Assembly (NCBI RefSeq): GCF_003013475.1
Contig: NZ_PXZO01000009.1
Location: 40,485 to 104,484, forward strand
Length of the DNA stretch: 64,000 nucleotides
From: Brevibacillus porteri
GTDB lineage: Bacteria; Bacillota; Bacilli; Brevibacillales; Brevibacillaceae
Direction of reading: 5' to 3'
Positions 44,554 through 52,829 of this stretch are shown here, piece by piece. The notes under the pieces are model-generated. The model was given only the letters and a program-made list of their open reading frames with translations. It had not been told where the DNA came from and did no database searches. How positions within the stretch are numbered: position 1 is the stretch's first letter; each line of letters begins with the position of its first letter. The position numbers were made by a program, and so were the translations under genes.

Positions 44554-44886
44554 TTAACTCCCCTTAATTTCTGATATAGCTGTTAATAAATTATCCCATT
44601 CTAAGGACATAGCGTTTAAGTATTCGTTTCCTTTTTCTGTAATGGTATAATATTTTCTCGGTGGCAAGCCCTCTGTACTATCTTGCCAAGATGAAGAAAT
44701 ATATTCTTCTTTCAATAATCTTCTAAGTAAGGGATAAATTGTATTTTCTTTTGCAGCAATAATAGGATACTGCTCTAACTTACTTATGATTTCATACCCA
44801 TAATATGGTCGTTGCTTTATTAGCAATAGAATACAAAAATCGAGTGTTCCTCGCTTAATTTGTGATTTCCAATCTTCTACATTCAT
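44554..44886 (-). CDS. PadR-family transcriptional regulator
   Basis: This 110-residue protein has a winged-helix PadR domain (GTLDFCILLLIKQRPYYGYEIISKLE, ENTIYPLLRRLLKEEYIS, PPRKYYTITEKG) and the usual short C-terminal helix for dimerisation. ATG 44886 is chosen because AGGAGG stands directly ahead; the frame remains open 17 codons upstream through the promoter region. The dyad TGTAC-N3-GTACA just before the ribosome site suits autorepression. It is cotranscribed with the DUF1700 gene. The promoter region is duplicated 1.7 kb away. Confidence 0.88.
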   Translation of the reverse strand: MNVEDWKSQIKRGTLDFCILLLIKQRPYYGYEIISKLEQYPIIAAKENTIYPLLRRLLKEEYISSSWQDSTEGLPPRKYYTITEKGNEYLNAMSLEWDNLLTAISEIKGS

Positions 44887-44892
44887 GTATTG

Positions 44893-45007
44893 TACCTCCT
44901 GCATGTACATCGTACAACACAGTACTTCGTTAATCAATAGTATATCAGAATTTTTTTATTCAACGTAATAGAGATATTTTGAAAGAAATACAGTACCAAC
45001 AACCGCC
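44893..45007 (-). repeat. direct repeat copy 1, padR promoter region
   Basis: This 115-base stretch carries the padR promoter, operator and ribosome site. It recurs at 46618-46728 in the same orientation with about ten substitutions and two short gaps by eye. The long identical core runs from TTCAACG through GATATTTTGAAAGAAA. Confidence 0.85.
44904..44916 (-). promoter_or_regulatory. candidate PadR operator
   Basis: TGTAC-ATC-GTACA is a perfect dyad lying between a TATACT-type -10 (reading on -) and the AGGAGG of padR. PadR proteins often bind such TAC/GTA dyads in their own promoters. Confidence 0.5.
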
Positions 45008-45225
45008 GAACGCAAGCAGAAACAGCGGGCAATGTTACGCATTAGTGGCGCATAAGCCCTTGTATAGCGCGGGTTTTCCGGGCGCGTTTTGAGAGGGGCA
45101 AGGTTTAAAAAGTTGCCGACGAAATCCCAAAAATCCCCAAATCCTTTTTTAAAAGTAAGTTGGGGATTTTGAACCAGAAAGGTATATTTTTAACTATAAA
45201 AACAATGACAAAATTTCCCTTTTTC
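45008..45225. other. intergenic region with stem-loop downstream of serine hydrolase
   Basis: The only structure seen is AAAATCCCCAA (45130-45140) pairing with TTGGGGATTTT (45160-45170) across a 19-base AT-rich loop. It could end transcription of the serine hydrolase gene on -. The GC-rich part near 45010-45100 shows no gene. Confidence 0.45.
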
Positions 45226-46395
45226 CTACTTGCTAAATTCAGCAAGTAAAATATTTGTAAAAGGATTAGGACTGTTATCTCTACCTAAACTGTTCAAACT
45301 GACGACCAACGTATGCTTGCCTCCAAGTGTACCTCCAGCAAAAGTAGAAAACCCTAGAATGCCACCTGTGTGTCCCCATATCGAGACACCGTTTGGAAGC
45401 TTAAATTCAATGATTCCAAGACCATATCCATCCATTCCTGCTTTTCCTGTAGGAACTGTAGTAAGCATTTCTTTTAGTTGCTGTTCCTTTAGTAATTTGC
45501 CACCGAGCAAGGAAGAGAAGAATTTATTTATGTCGTCAGCAGTAGAAATCATATCTCCAGCCGAGCTACCTGCACTTGGGTTATAAAAAGTAACGTCTTT
45601 TATCTCACTTGCTTCGTCTGGTTGAGAATATCCCCGAGCATGCTTGGTGCCTGGAATAACGCTTGAATTGCCAGGTAGGAATGTATCCGACAATTCAAGC
45701 GGTTCAATAATCCGATTTTCAATCTCTTCCGCGTAGCTGTTTCCGGTTACTTTTTCAATAAGAATCCCCAGTAATACGTATCCTGTGTTTGAATAAGACC
45801 ATCTCTTTCCTGGGGCAAAGTCTGGGGACAGAGAAATCCCCATCTTCACTATTTCTTCAGCCGTATACGATTTTTTTGTATCCATAAAATCAGCGTCTTT
45901 TGACCTTGAGTATTCAGCGATCCCACTTGTATGATTCAATATTTGCCGGATGGTAATCTGTTTACCATTATATCCGTTTCCTTGAATGACACCAGGCAAC
46001 CATTTTTCGATGGAGTCGTCTAGATTCAAGCGGTTCTCTCCAGCTAATTGAAGTACAACCGTTGCGGTGAACGTCTTCGTCACGCTACCAATGCGAAAGC
46101 GAAAATCTGTTTCCATTGGTTTCTTTGTGCTCAGATCCGCTACCCCAGCCGCATAACCCCACGTTTTTCCACCCTCAGAAGTTTTAGCAAGTATCCCCGG
46201 GAATCCCAGTAGCAATGTTTCCCGCATTGCTTGCTCGACGGAATTATGATCTCGTTGAGTGCTTGTTTGTAACGAACTAGATACATTTTGGGTGGGCTCT
46301 GCTTTTACAATTGAGGTTGGCGATGTGTATAGTAGGGAACTTCCAGTTATTACAAGGGCCATACTTGCAAATATAATTTGACTATGTATTTTCAT
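45226..46395 (-). CDS. secreted beta-lactamase-fold serine hydrolase (class C / DD-peptidase-like)
   Basis: This 389-residue precursor has an N-terminal signal peptide (hydrophobic stretch IIFASMALVITGSSLLYTSP) and a beta-lactamase/transpeptidase domain. The catalytic SxxK is GSVTKTFTA, the second motif YSN is in WSYSNTGYVLLG, and the third motif is HTGG in place of KTG. This is the pattern of D-alanyl-D-alanine carboxypeptidase-like and esterase-type serine hydrolases (PF00144). Cleavage of peptidoglycan stems or small peptides is possible; true beta-lactamase activity is not implied. ATG 46395 has AGAGGAA eight bases ahead; the in-frame ATG at 46419 is less well placed. It is flanked by two copies of the padR promoter region. 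Confidence 0.88.
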   Translation of the reverse strand: MKIHSQIIFASMALVITGSSLLYTSPTSIVKAEPTQNVSSSLQTSTQRDHNSVEQAMRETLLLGFPGILAKTSEGGKTWGYAAGVADLSTKKPMETDFRFRIGSVTKTFTATVVLQLAGENRLNLDDSIEKWLPGVIQGNGYNGKQITIRQILNHTSGIAEYSRSKDADFMDTKKSYTAEEIVKMGISLSPDFAPGKRWSYSNTGYVLLGILIEKVTGNSYAEEIENRIIEPLELSDTFLPGNSSVIPGTKHARGYSQPDEASEIKDVTFYNPSAGSSAGDMISTADDINKFFSSLLGGKLLKEQQLKEMLTTVPTGKAGMDGYGLGIIEFKLPNGVSIWGHTGGILGFSTFAGGTLGGKHTLVVSLNSLGRDNSPNPFTNILLAEFSK

Positions 46396-46617
46396 AAGAC
46401 ATTCCTCTTCTCTATTCATATTGTATAAGTGGTTGCTTGTTGTTCCCTATTAATCACACAGCTATCATCTCCACTAATGCCATTCTGTCCTAACAATCGG
46501 TAAATTCCTCTTTTTTCACATGTATGTTCCCCCCTAAATGCCTTCTTTTCCTTGAAACACTCTTGTAAACGGGTTTGTTTTTCATATATACGTCATATCT
46601 GTTCCGCCTTTCACGCC

Positions 46618-46728
46618 TACCTCCTGTATATACATCGTACAACACAGTACATCAATCATCAACAGTATATCAACTTTTATTCAACGTAATAGAGATATTT
46701 TGAAAGAAATTCAGTATCAACAACCACC
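46618..46728 (-). repeat. direct repeat copy 2, vestigial padR-type promoter
   Basis: This is the second copy of the padR promoter region. The AGGAGG ribosome site is kept, but it is followed only by a ten-codon frame ending in TGA, so no regulator remains here. The operator dyad is damaged (TATAC-ATC-GTACA). Confidence 0.85.
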
Positions 46729-46732
46729 GGGG

Positions 46733-46813
46733 GACTGGGAGGTGGTAAGCGAACAGCTTGTCAAAATTTTTGAAGGCTATGGTGTAAAGGTGTACAAATT
46801 CGAAGCGGATTGA
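46733..46813 (+). pseudogene. possible C-terminal gene remnant
   Basis: A 26-codon frame, beginning DWEVVSEQLV and ending in YKFEAD and TGA, reads like the end of a protein but has no start. It begins where repeat copy 2 ends, as expected if the repeat marks a recombination joint. The parent gene is not recognised. Confidence 0.3.
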
Positions 46814-46881
46814 CGGCAGGAGATCACATGAGCTATAGTGAAGAGAACCTTATCTAGGGAGAGATGTTGATGTCGGCGGTC

Positions 46882-46995
46882 GTTCTTAACTAAAGCAATT
46901 CCATACAAAAGGTCTTGATTCATCATTCGAAATTTTGCCATGTAGCAAAGTTTCTTTGTGCTGGATGATTATCGGCCTTGGAATTAGTTAAGAAC
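46882..46995. mobile_element. MITE-like 114-bp inverted-repeat element
   Basis: The element starts GTTCTTAACTAA and ends TTAGTTAAGAAC, a perfect 12-bp terminal inverted repeat. Pairing continues inward after a three-base insert (AATTCC with GGAATT, AAAGG with CCTT, ATCAT with ATGAT). It has no coding capacity. The flanks show no obvious target duplication. It could be a non-autonomous transposable element or a long structured RNA. Confidence 0.55.
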
Positions 46996-47047
46996 AACGG
47001 ATATCATACAATGCCTTAGGTGAAAACCCTATCATTGCGCCCAAAAT

Positions 47048-47073
47048 CCGTGCTGTGTTCAGCGCGGTTTTTT
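47048..47073 (+). terminator. orphan intrinsic terminator
   Basis: CCGTGCTG pairs with CAGCGCGG (one T-G pair) around TGTT and is followed by TTTTTT. No gene lies directly upstream on +, so it may end a small RNA or the MITE-like transcript. Confidence 0.6.
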
Positions 47074-47101
47074 ATTTGGTTGCGTTTTGTTTAGGTATCC
47101 C

Positions 47102-47150
47102 AAAAAAAGGGCGGAGAATGACATTTGTTCATTCTTCGCCCTTTTTTATT
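47102..47150. terminator. intrinsic terminator in front of the MutS2-like gene
   Basis: AAAAAAAGGGCGGAGAATG pairs with CATTCTTCGCCCTTTTTT around a nine-base loop. It stands 26 bases before the MutS2-like start, inside what would be its leader, and could attenuate that gene or insulate it. Confidence 0.75.
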
Positions 47151-47175
47151 TTTCATAAAAAAGGAGAAATCAGTC

Positions 47176-49197
47176 ATGAATGAAAAAGCATTGCAGCGTC
47201 TCGAATACGACAAAATTAAAGAAAAGGTAATGGATTACGCTTTATCGTACGTAGGGAAAAAGCATGTAGAACAAATGATGCCGATGGACTCTGTCAAAGT
47301 AGTGCGAAGTAGGTTGGACGAAACAGCAGAAGCAAAGAACATCCTGCAAAATGGAGCAAGTGTACCGATTCCTGCGCTGGAGGGGATGGAGAAGATCCTT
47401 TCCCTTCTGGGGACAGGATATGTATTTGGCGTAAATGATTTTACCAATCTGTACCTGTTCCTAACGAGTTGCTCACAACTAATAAAATACATGGCGACAA
47501 AAGCACAATTGGCGCCACGCGTAAGTTCTTATGCAGCATCGATGTACGACGCCACCAAATTGAAAAATGAAATCGAACAATGCATCCGACATGGGCAAGT
47601 TGTCGATTCCGCCAGCAAAGACTTGTTGAAAGTGCGTAAACGTATCGTCGTATTTGAAGAGCGCTTGAAAAGACAACTGGATTCCATCATGAACAAATAT
47701 CGTTCGATCATGCAAGAAAATGTCATTAGTACACGCAATGGACGTTATGTCATTCCCATCAAAAAAGAACATCGCAAGCAAGTGGCTGGCAGTGTTTTAG
47801 ATGAATCGGCGAGCGGTCAAACCGTCTATATGGAACCGACGGAGATCAGCACCGTACAGTTCGAGCTCACCGCACTCAAGGCAGAGGAAGAACGCGAAGT
47901 AACAAAAGTACTGATGCAATTGTCCGCAATCGCAGAAGAATATACGTATGAACTCACCGTGAATGTCGAGACTGTTGGCATGTATGACTTTCTTTTCGCA
48001 AAAGCGAAGTACGCATTGGCAATCGGAGGCGCGAATGTCGAACTAAATGAAAAAGGGATCATCGATGTCAAGGAAGCACGGCATCCGCTACTCGGTCCGA
48101 AAATGGTGCCGCTGCATATGAGGATTGGTCGAGAATACAAATCGCTTATTATTACAGGTCCCAATACAGGTGGGAAAACATTGACGTTAAAAACCATCGG
48201 GCTCTTAACCATGATGGTGCAGTCGGGTTTGCTCGTACCTGTACAGGAAGGCAGTCGCTTCGCCATTTTCCGCAACATCGCAGTAGATATTGGGGATGGG
48301 CAAAGCATTGAGCAAGCGTTAAGTACGTTTTCCGCGCATATTCATAATGTGCTGGAAATCTTGCAGATTACGGACGCTTCGACCCTCGTTCTGATTGATG
48401 AGATGGCTACCGGTACAGATCCAGGAGAAGGTGTCGCCTTGTCGATTGCGATTTTGGAGGAGCTGCACCGAAGAGGTGCGACGGTGATTGTGAATACACA
48501 TTTTAACGAAATCAAAAATTTTGCCTCCGCAACTGCCGGGTTCCAAAATGCACGAATGGAATTTGACGAGGAGACCTTGCAGCCACTGTATCGCTTGCGA
48601 ATCGGAGAAGCAGGCCAGAGCTACGCATTTCTGATCGCACTGAAGCTGGGTATCCCGTCTGAGATGATTCAGCGTTCTCGGGAAATTACTCGGAATGGAT
48701 TCACGACTACGACTACGACTACCACTACAGAAAGGCTGGAACAATACCAAGACATTGAGCAGGAAGAGTATGAGGCTCCCCATTATGTGGAGACACGAAT
48801 AATAGAAAAGCCAGAAGAAGTGGAAGTAGAGGTGGAAGAGGAAAGACGAGAGCATCTTCCACAGGAGATTTCCGAAAAAGTAGCAGATACACCAGCCAAA
48901 CCTGAGCGTGACAAGCCATTTGCTGTTGGTGATTGTGTATTCATTTCCTATCTGGGGAGAACTGGCATCGTATTTGCTGCGGAGGACTCCAAAGGCATCG
49001 TTGGCGTCATGATTCAAAATCAGAAATATAAAATCAACAAAAAGCGCCTCGTCTTGCATATTGAGGGCAAAGAACTGTATCCGGCCGATTATGACATGGA
49101 CATCGTGTTCGAGACAAAAGAGAACCGGAAGAAGCGCAAAATGATGAGTCGCAAGCATGTCGAAGGATTATCGATCGAGACGAAACGGGAGGGGTGA
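47176..49197 (+). CDS. MutS2-like DNA-binding ATPase lacking the Smr nuclease domain
   Basis: This 673-residue MutS-family ATPase has the core and clamp region in the first 300 residues, Walker A GPNTGGKT near residue 330, Walker B LVLIDEMATGTDP near 420 and the NTHFNEIK switch near 455. Canonical MutS2 is about 780 residues and ends in a Smr endonuclease domain. Here the C-terminus instead has a run of nine Thr, an acidic Glu/Val-rich linker and a KOW-like GDCVFISYLGRTGIVF segment. ATG 47176 follows AAAGGAGAAATC; the frame extends 17 codons further upstream across a terminator hairpin. Roles in MutS2 proteins include control of recombination and rescue of collided ribosomes. Without Smr, this paralogue must act differently or with a partner. 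Confidence 0.88.
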   Translation: MNEKALQRLEYDKIKEKVMDYALSYVGKKHVEQMMPMDSVKVVRSRLDETAEAKNILQNGASVPIPALEGMEKILSLLGTGYVFGVNDFTNLYLFLTSCSQLIKYMATKAQLAPRVSSYAASMYDATKLKNEIEQCIRHGQVVDSASKDLLKVRKRIVVFEERLKRQLDSIMNKYRSIMQENVISTRNGRYVIPIKKEHRKQVAGSVLDESASGQTVYMEPTEISTVQFELTALKAEEEREVTKVLMQLSAIAEEYTYELTVNVETVGMYDFLFAKAKYALAIGGANVELNEKGIIDVKEARHPLLGPKMVPLHMRIGREYKSLIITGPNTGGKTLTLKTIGLLTMMVQSGLLVPVQEGSRFAIFRNIAVDIGDGQSIEQALSTFSAHIHNVLEILQITDASTLVLIDEMATGTDPGEGVALSIAILEELHRRGATVIVNTHFNEIKNFASATAGFQNARMEFDEETLQPLYRLRIGEAGQSYAFLIALKLGIPSEMIQRSREITRNGFTTTTTTTTTERLEQYQDIEQEEYEAPHYVETRIIEKPEEVEVEVEEERREHLPQEISEKVADTPAKPERDKPFAVGDCVFISYLGRTGIVFAAEDSKGIVGVMIQNQKYKINKKRLVLHIEGKELYPADYDMDIVFETKENRKKRKMMSRKHVEGLSIETKREG

Positions 49198-49207
49198 CGA
49201 GTACGGG

Positions 49208-49244
49208 CAAAAAGCCGATTTTCTCTAAGAGAATCGGCTTTTTG
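49208..49244. terminator. bidirectional terminator
   Basis: CAAAAAGCCGATT pairs with AATCGGCTTTTTG, and the stem continues with TCTC/GAGA around TAA. It sits between the convergent MutS2-like and transporter genes. Confidence 0.85.
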
Positions 49245-49264
49245 ATGTTGACAGGATGAATAGG

Positions 49265-50455
49265 CTACTTGGATGTATGGCTAACCGTCATTAGTTTACT
49301 AACAAGCACCATGATGATCGCCAATAGCAAGAAGTAGATTGGCATGGTGACGAGCGAGCCATTATGAAAATAACTCATGCCGCTGGTGATAAGACTGACG
49401 ACGATGTAGTAACCCAAACCAAAAATAGCGCCAGCAGTTCCGAGTACATCGCTGTAGTGGACAAGAGCTAAACTCAGGCAGTTTGGAATCATGATCCCAA
49501 TCCCTAGCAGAAGAGTAAAGATAGAGGCTACCATGATCGCCATCGAGACAACGGACGGACTCACTCCATACAAAGTGAAACTTGTGAGGCATACAGTCCC
49601 TAACGTCGTTACCAGTGAGCCGATTTGGATAATATTCTCAGCCGGGTATTTGGTTAGCATTTTTTTCGAGAGCATGGCTCCGATCACAGAAGCCAACGCT
49701 ACGAAAATACCCAAAAACCCAAACACACCAGGTGTCATATCGAAAAACGCAATGAAAATAAAGGGAGCTTCGGCATAGTAACTGAACAACATGCCATTTG
49801 TCGCCCCAATTAAGAAACCAAAAGCCCATATCCTTTTGTCCGAAACAAGTCGTTTGGCTACAGTAAGCGTATTTATGCTTAAAGCTGTAGACGTTTTGGT
49901 CTCAGGTAACGAGACAAACGTGTAAGCAAAGATCGCTACGCTCATCGCAATCAGTGTGAAGAAAACCGCCTGATATCCAAACGATTGATCCACCCAACCA
50001 CCGATTAAGGGGCCAATTGCAGGCGTAAAAGCGAGAGCAGCTGAAATCTGAGCAAAAACAGCATGGCGCTTGGTCGTGTCAGTACTCTCTCGTAAGATGG
50101 TTTGGGTTACCACCGATCCTGCACTCGCACCGAAGGCTTGAATGAAGCGGCTCCATAACAACCAATCAGCCGAATCGGAGAGATAGCAACCAAAGCTGCC
50201 CAAACCATAAACAAATATTCCCCAGAGCATGGCAGGGCGTCTACCGATAGAGTCAGAGAGTCTTCCCCAGCAAAATACACCAAAGGCAAAACCGAGGAAG
50301 TAAATACTGAGTGTCAGTTGGATCGTATTGTTACTGGCATGGAGACTATTGGCGATATCAGGTAACGAAGGTGTATAGATCGTTTCACTAATTTGCGGAA
50401 AACCAACCAGGATGATCAACAGTAACAAAGATGGTGTTGAGATTTTTCTATTCAC
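49265..50455 (-). CDS. MFS drug-resistance transporter, Bcr/CflA type
   Basis: This 396-residue major facilitator has about 12 hydrophobic segments. The loop 2-3 signature GRLSDSIGRRPAML and the TPAIGPLIGGW motif of helix 5 are typical of the 14-1-2 / Bcr-CflA group of proton-driven exporters. Substrates may include bicyclomycin-like or other small compounds; it is not next to the PKS cluster, so export of that product is only a remote possibility. GTG 50455 has AGGGGGA eight bases upstream; the TTG at 50488 lies before that site and is rejected. Confidence 0.87.
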   Translation of the reverse strand: MNRKISTPSLLLLIILVGFPQISETIYTPSLPDIANSLHASNNTIQLTLSIYFLGFAFGVFCWGRLSDSIGRRPAMLWGIFVYGLGSFGCYLSDSADWLLWSRFIQAFGASAGSVVTQTILRESTDTTKRHAVFAQISAALAFTPAIGPLIGGWVDQSFGYQAVFFTLIAMSVAIFAYTFVSLPETKTSTALSINTLTVAKRLVSDKRIWAFGFLIGATNGMLFSYYAEAPFIFIAFFDMTPGVFGFLGIFVALASVIGAMLSKKMLTKYPAENIIQIGSLVTTLGTVCLTSFTLYGVSPSVVSMAIMVASIFTLLLGIGIMIPNCLSLALVHYSDVLGTAGAIFGLGYYIVVSLITSGMSYFHNGSLVTMPIYFLLLAIIMVLVSKLMTVSHTSK

Positions 50456-50641
50456 TTGTACATTCCCCCTATATTCCGAAAATCTCAAACAGCGTAGGAG
50501 GAGATTACGGAATTGGGGGTTTACATTTAATCAGTCTTGAAAATGATAGCATAATGTCACCTTACTAAAAGGATAGGGGGATAGTTTTCACTATAGTAGC
50601 AATCTTTTAGAATCGGTGACAAGTCATTTTCGTCTGGCGGA

Positions 50642-50995
50642 TTACTCACACTTTTCTCTTTTCCCTCGATGTAGGGCTGTACGGAAGCTGCTGCCACAGC
50701 CGCAGGTTGCGACTGCATTCGGGTTTTGGATCGTAAATCCACCCATCATCCCTGTTTCTTTGTAATCGATTTCGACGCCATCGACATACGGATAGCTTTC
50801 CGGATTGACGACCAGCTTCACGCCATCAATATCGATTGTGGTGTCGCCTTCTTGATAGGTATCATCAAAACCGAGTCCATAGGTCATCCCAGAGCACCCT
50901 CCGTCCTTTACGCCAAAACGAATGAAGAGAGTAGAGCTTTCTTGTTCGAGCATATTTTGAAGGCGAGCTACAGCAGTTTCGCTCATTTGAATCAT
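50642..50995 (-). CDS. IscA/ErpA-type iron-sulfur cluster assembly protein
   Basis: This 117-residue HesB/IscA-family protein has the three cysteines GGCSGMTYGL and a C-terminal CGCGSSF, which bind iron or a nascent Fe-S cluster for delivery to apoproteins. The frame begins at ATG 50995, with GGAGG ahead; an upstream in-frame ATG at 51028 overlaps the end of murB. It starts 22 bases after murB and is probably cotranscribed with it. Confidence 0.9.
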   Translation of the reverse strand: MIQMSETAVARLQNMLEQESSTLFIRFGVKDGGCSGMTYGLGFDDTYQEGDTTIDIDGVKLVVNPESYPYVDGVEIDYKETGMMGGFTIQNPNAVATCGCGSSFRTALHRGKREKCE

Positions 50996-51017
50996 CGTGA
51001 GACCTCCTTTTTTATGC

Positions 51018-51920
51018 TTACTGTTCACCTACGATCACAACTTCAGGAACAAGGTGAATACCTGATTGGCTGTGAACTTTTTCCTGAATCTGCCTCATGA
51101 GTGTCCATACATCAAGTGCGGTGGCATTGCCGGTATTCATAATAAAATTGGCATGCTTGCTCGATACTTCCGCGCCTCCGTACCGCATGCCCTTTAGGCC
51201 AGCATCTTCAATGAGCTTTGCAGCAAAATGGCCTGGGGGATTTCTGAATACACTACCTGCACAGTCAAAAGGCAGAGGCTGTGTTTTTAAACGTTTTTCT
51301 TTATAGTGGTTCCACTGGAGCTTGATGCTTTCGCTGTCGCGCGGGGTCAGCTCAAAAATAGCTTCCGTGATCATGACATCAGTATCTTGCAAGGAAGAGT
51401 GGCGATAAGAAAAATCCAAATCTACAGCATGCAAGGAGCGAATGGTTCCCGTTTGTGCGATCACTTCAGCTGAATGGAAAATGTCCGATATATCCGATCC
51501 GTTCGCGCCTGCATTCATATACACAGCGCCGCCGACAGACCCGGGTATTCCGCCAGCGAACTCCAATCCACTGAGCCTGTGCTTGTTTGCCAATGCTGCA
51601 AGCTTGATCAAGGAGTAGGCAGCCCCTGCGTAAATCCGATTGTCCACGATTCGGGCATAGTCCAAAGCCTTGTTTAATTTTATGACTGCGCCACGATACC
51701 CCTTGTCTGTGACTAAAAGGTTGGAGCCCTTTCCCATCACCATCCATGGGACATGATGTTCATTCAGTATTTGCAGGACCATGATCAGTTGGGATTTACT
51801 GCTCGGTGTAATCAGTAAATCCGCAGGTCCGCCAATTTTCCAGGTAGTATGTGCCGCCAAAGGCTCTTGATAAGTCACTTCGACCTGTCGTTCACGGAGA
51901 AGCGAGAATACAGGTTTCAT
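51018..51920 (-). CDS. murB: UDP-N-acetylenolpyruvoylglucosamine reductase
   Basis: This 300-residue FAD enzyme makes UDP-N-acetylmuramate in peptidoglycan precursor synthesis. The FAD-binding GKGSNLLV segment near residue 67 and AGIPG-type motif GGIPGSVGGAVYMNAGA near 127-143 are clear. The catalytic serine of type IIb enzymes lies in GSVFRNP near 228, and Glu in VPEVVIVG at the end completes the site. ATG 51920 has AGGTGA five bases ahead; GTG at 51929 overlaps it. Being separate from the main mur cluster, it could be a second copy of murB. Confidence 0.92.
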   Translation of the reverse strand: MKPVFSLLRERQVEVTYQEPLAAHTTWKIGGPADLLITPSSKSQLIMVLQILNEHHVPWMVMGKGSNLLVTDKGYRGAVIKLNKALDYARIVDNRIYAGAAYSLIKLAALANKHRLSGLEFAGGIPGSVGGAVYMNAGANGSDISDIFHSAEVIAQTGTIRSLHAVDLDFSYRHSSLQDTDVMITEAIFELTPRDSESIKLQWNHYKEKRLKTQPLPFDCAGSVFRNPPGHFAAKLIEDAGLKGMRYGGAEVSSKHANFIMNTGNATALDVWTLMRQIQEKVHSQSGIHLVPEVVIVGEQ

Positions 51921-52070
51921 ACGTTTCACCTATCCTTCTTGGAAAAAAACACCTTGCACTGCAATTACAGTATATGCACTATTTTATATATATTCAACTA
52001 AAATGTTTAATAAATTGTGGTTGCGTAGATCTCACGATGAGCAAAGAATGTCACTTTATAAACATGTTTG

Positions 52071-52099
52071 TTGAATTAGTTATACAAAGGACATATACT
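52071..52099 (+). promoter_or_regulatory. promoter of the cysteine-rich HTH regulator
   Basis: TTGAAT (52071-52076) and TATACT (52094-52099) are separated by 17 bases, about 40 bases before the start codon of the regulator gene. Confidence 0.6.
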
Positions 52100-52140
52100 G
52101 TGAGCGTATCGTTCTTTTCCAATAAAGGGGCGAAGAGAAA

Positions 52141-52770
52141 ATGGAGAGATATAGACATCTATCAACACGTGAATACATTTTATTGTTGCTGAAAAGGGAA
52201 GGGGAGCTCAGCACAAAGGATTTGCAAAACAGGCTGGAGCTCACAAAGGTAGCTGTCAGCAGGCAAATGATCTACTTGGAAAAAGACGGTTTTGTTGTGT
52301 GCAGAGTAGGTCGTCAAAAAGCAGGCAGACCGATGCACTACTATTCGTTAACACAGCAAGGTAACGAACAATTTCCGAATGATTACGGGCAATTAGCCGT
52401 GGATTTGATGGAGCATATCGTGCTGGCAGACGGGGAAGACCGAGTGGATCAATTTTTCGCAAGGCAGCAAGAGAAGATTATCCAGAAATACGAGGGACAA
52501 ATGGAAGGAAAAGAGCTATCTGAAAAGGTGGCAGAGATGGCACGAATCCAAGATGACAACGGATTTATGGCGAGATGGGAGCAGCTAAGTGATGAGGAAT
52601 TTGTGATCACGCAGTACAATTGTCCATATTTTAAAGTAGCAGATCGATATCAAATGATCTGTGCAAGAGAGCTTAATTGTTACCGAGCGTTACTCCAGAC
52701 GAGCGTAGAACGGACGGAATGCGTGGCAATCGGCGGAAAGAAATGTGTCTATCAGATCCGTTCTACGTAA
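52141..52770 (+). CDS. helix-turn-helix regulator with C-terminal iron-sulfur-type cysteines
   Basis: This 209-residue protein has an N-terminal DeoR/ArsR-like winged helix (residues 7-75; LSTKDLQNRLELTKVAVSRQ, then a GRPMHYYSLT wing) and a C-terminal domain with five cysteines. Their spacing, Cys161-x12-Cys174-x5-Cys180-x13-Cys194, with Cys202, resembles the cluster-binding cysteines of SufR-type repressors. It probably senses Fe-S status, oxygen or redox stress. GGGGCGAAGAG precedes the ATG. It lies divergent from murB-iscA with a shared 210-bp region, so that iscA-type gene is a natural candidate target. Confidence 0.8.
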   Translation: MERYRHLSTREYILLLLKREGELSTKDLQNRLELTKVAVSRQMIYLEKDGFVVCRVGRQKAGRPMHYYSLTQQGNEQFPNDYGQLAVDLMEHIVLADGEDRVDQFFARQQEKIIQKYEGQMEGKELSEKVAEMARIQDDNGFMARWEQLSDEEFVITQYNCPYFKVADRYQMICARELNCYRALLQTSVERTECVAIGGKKCVYQIRST

Positions 52771-52829
52771 TCGTAGCTGCAAAGCATCATCACGGCAGAT
52801 GAAATGACAAATGGGAGGGAACGAAAGCA

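Noticed and set aside
48703..48729. ACT-rich repeat as a CRISPR or VNTR locus
   Set aside because: It lies in frame inside the MutS2-like gene, has a three-base period and no spacers.
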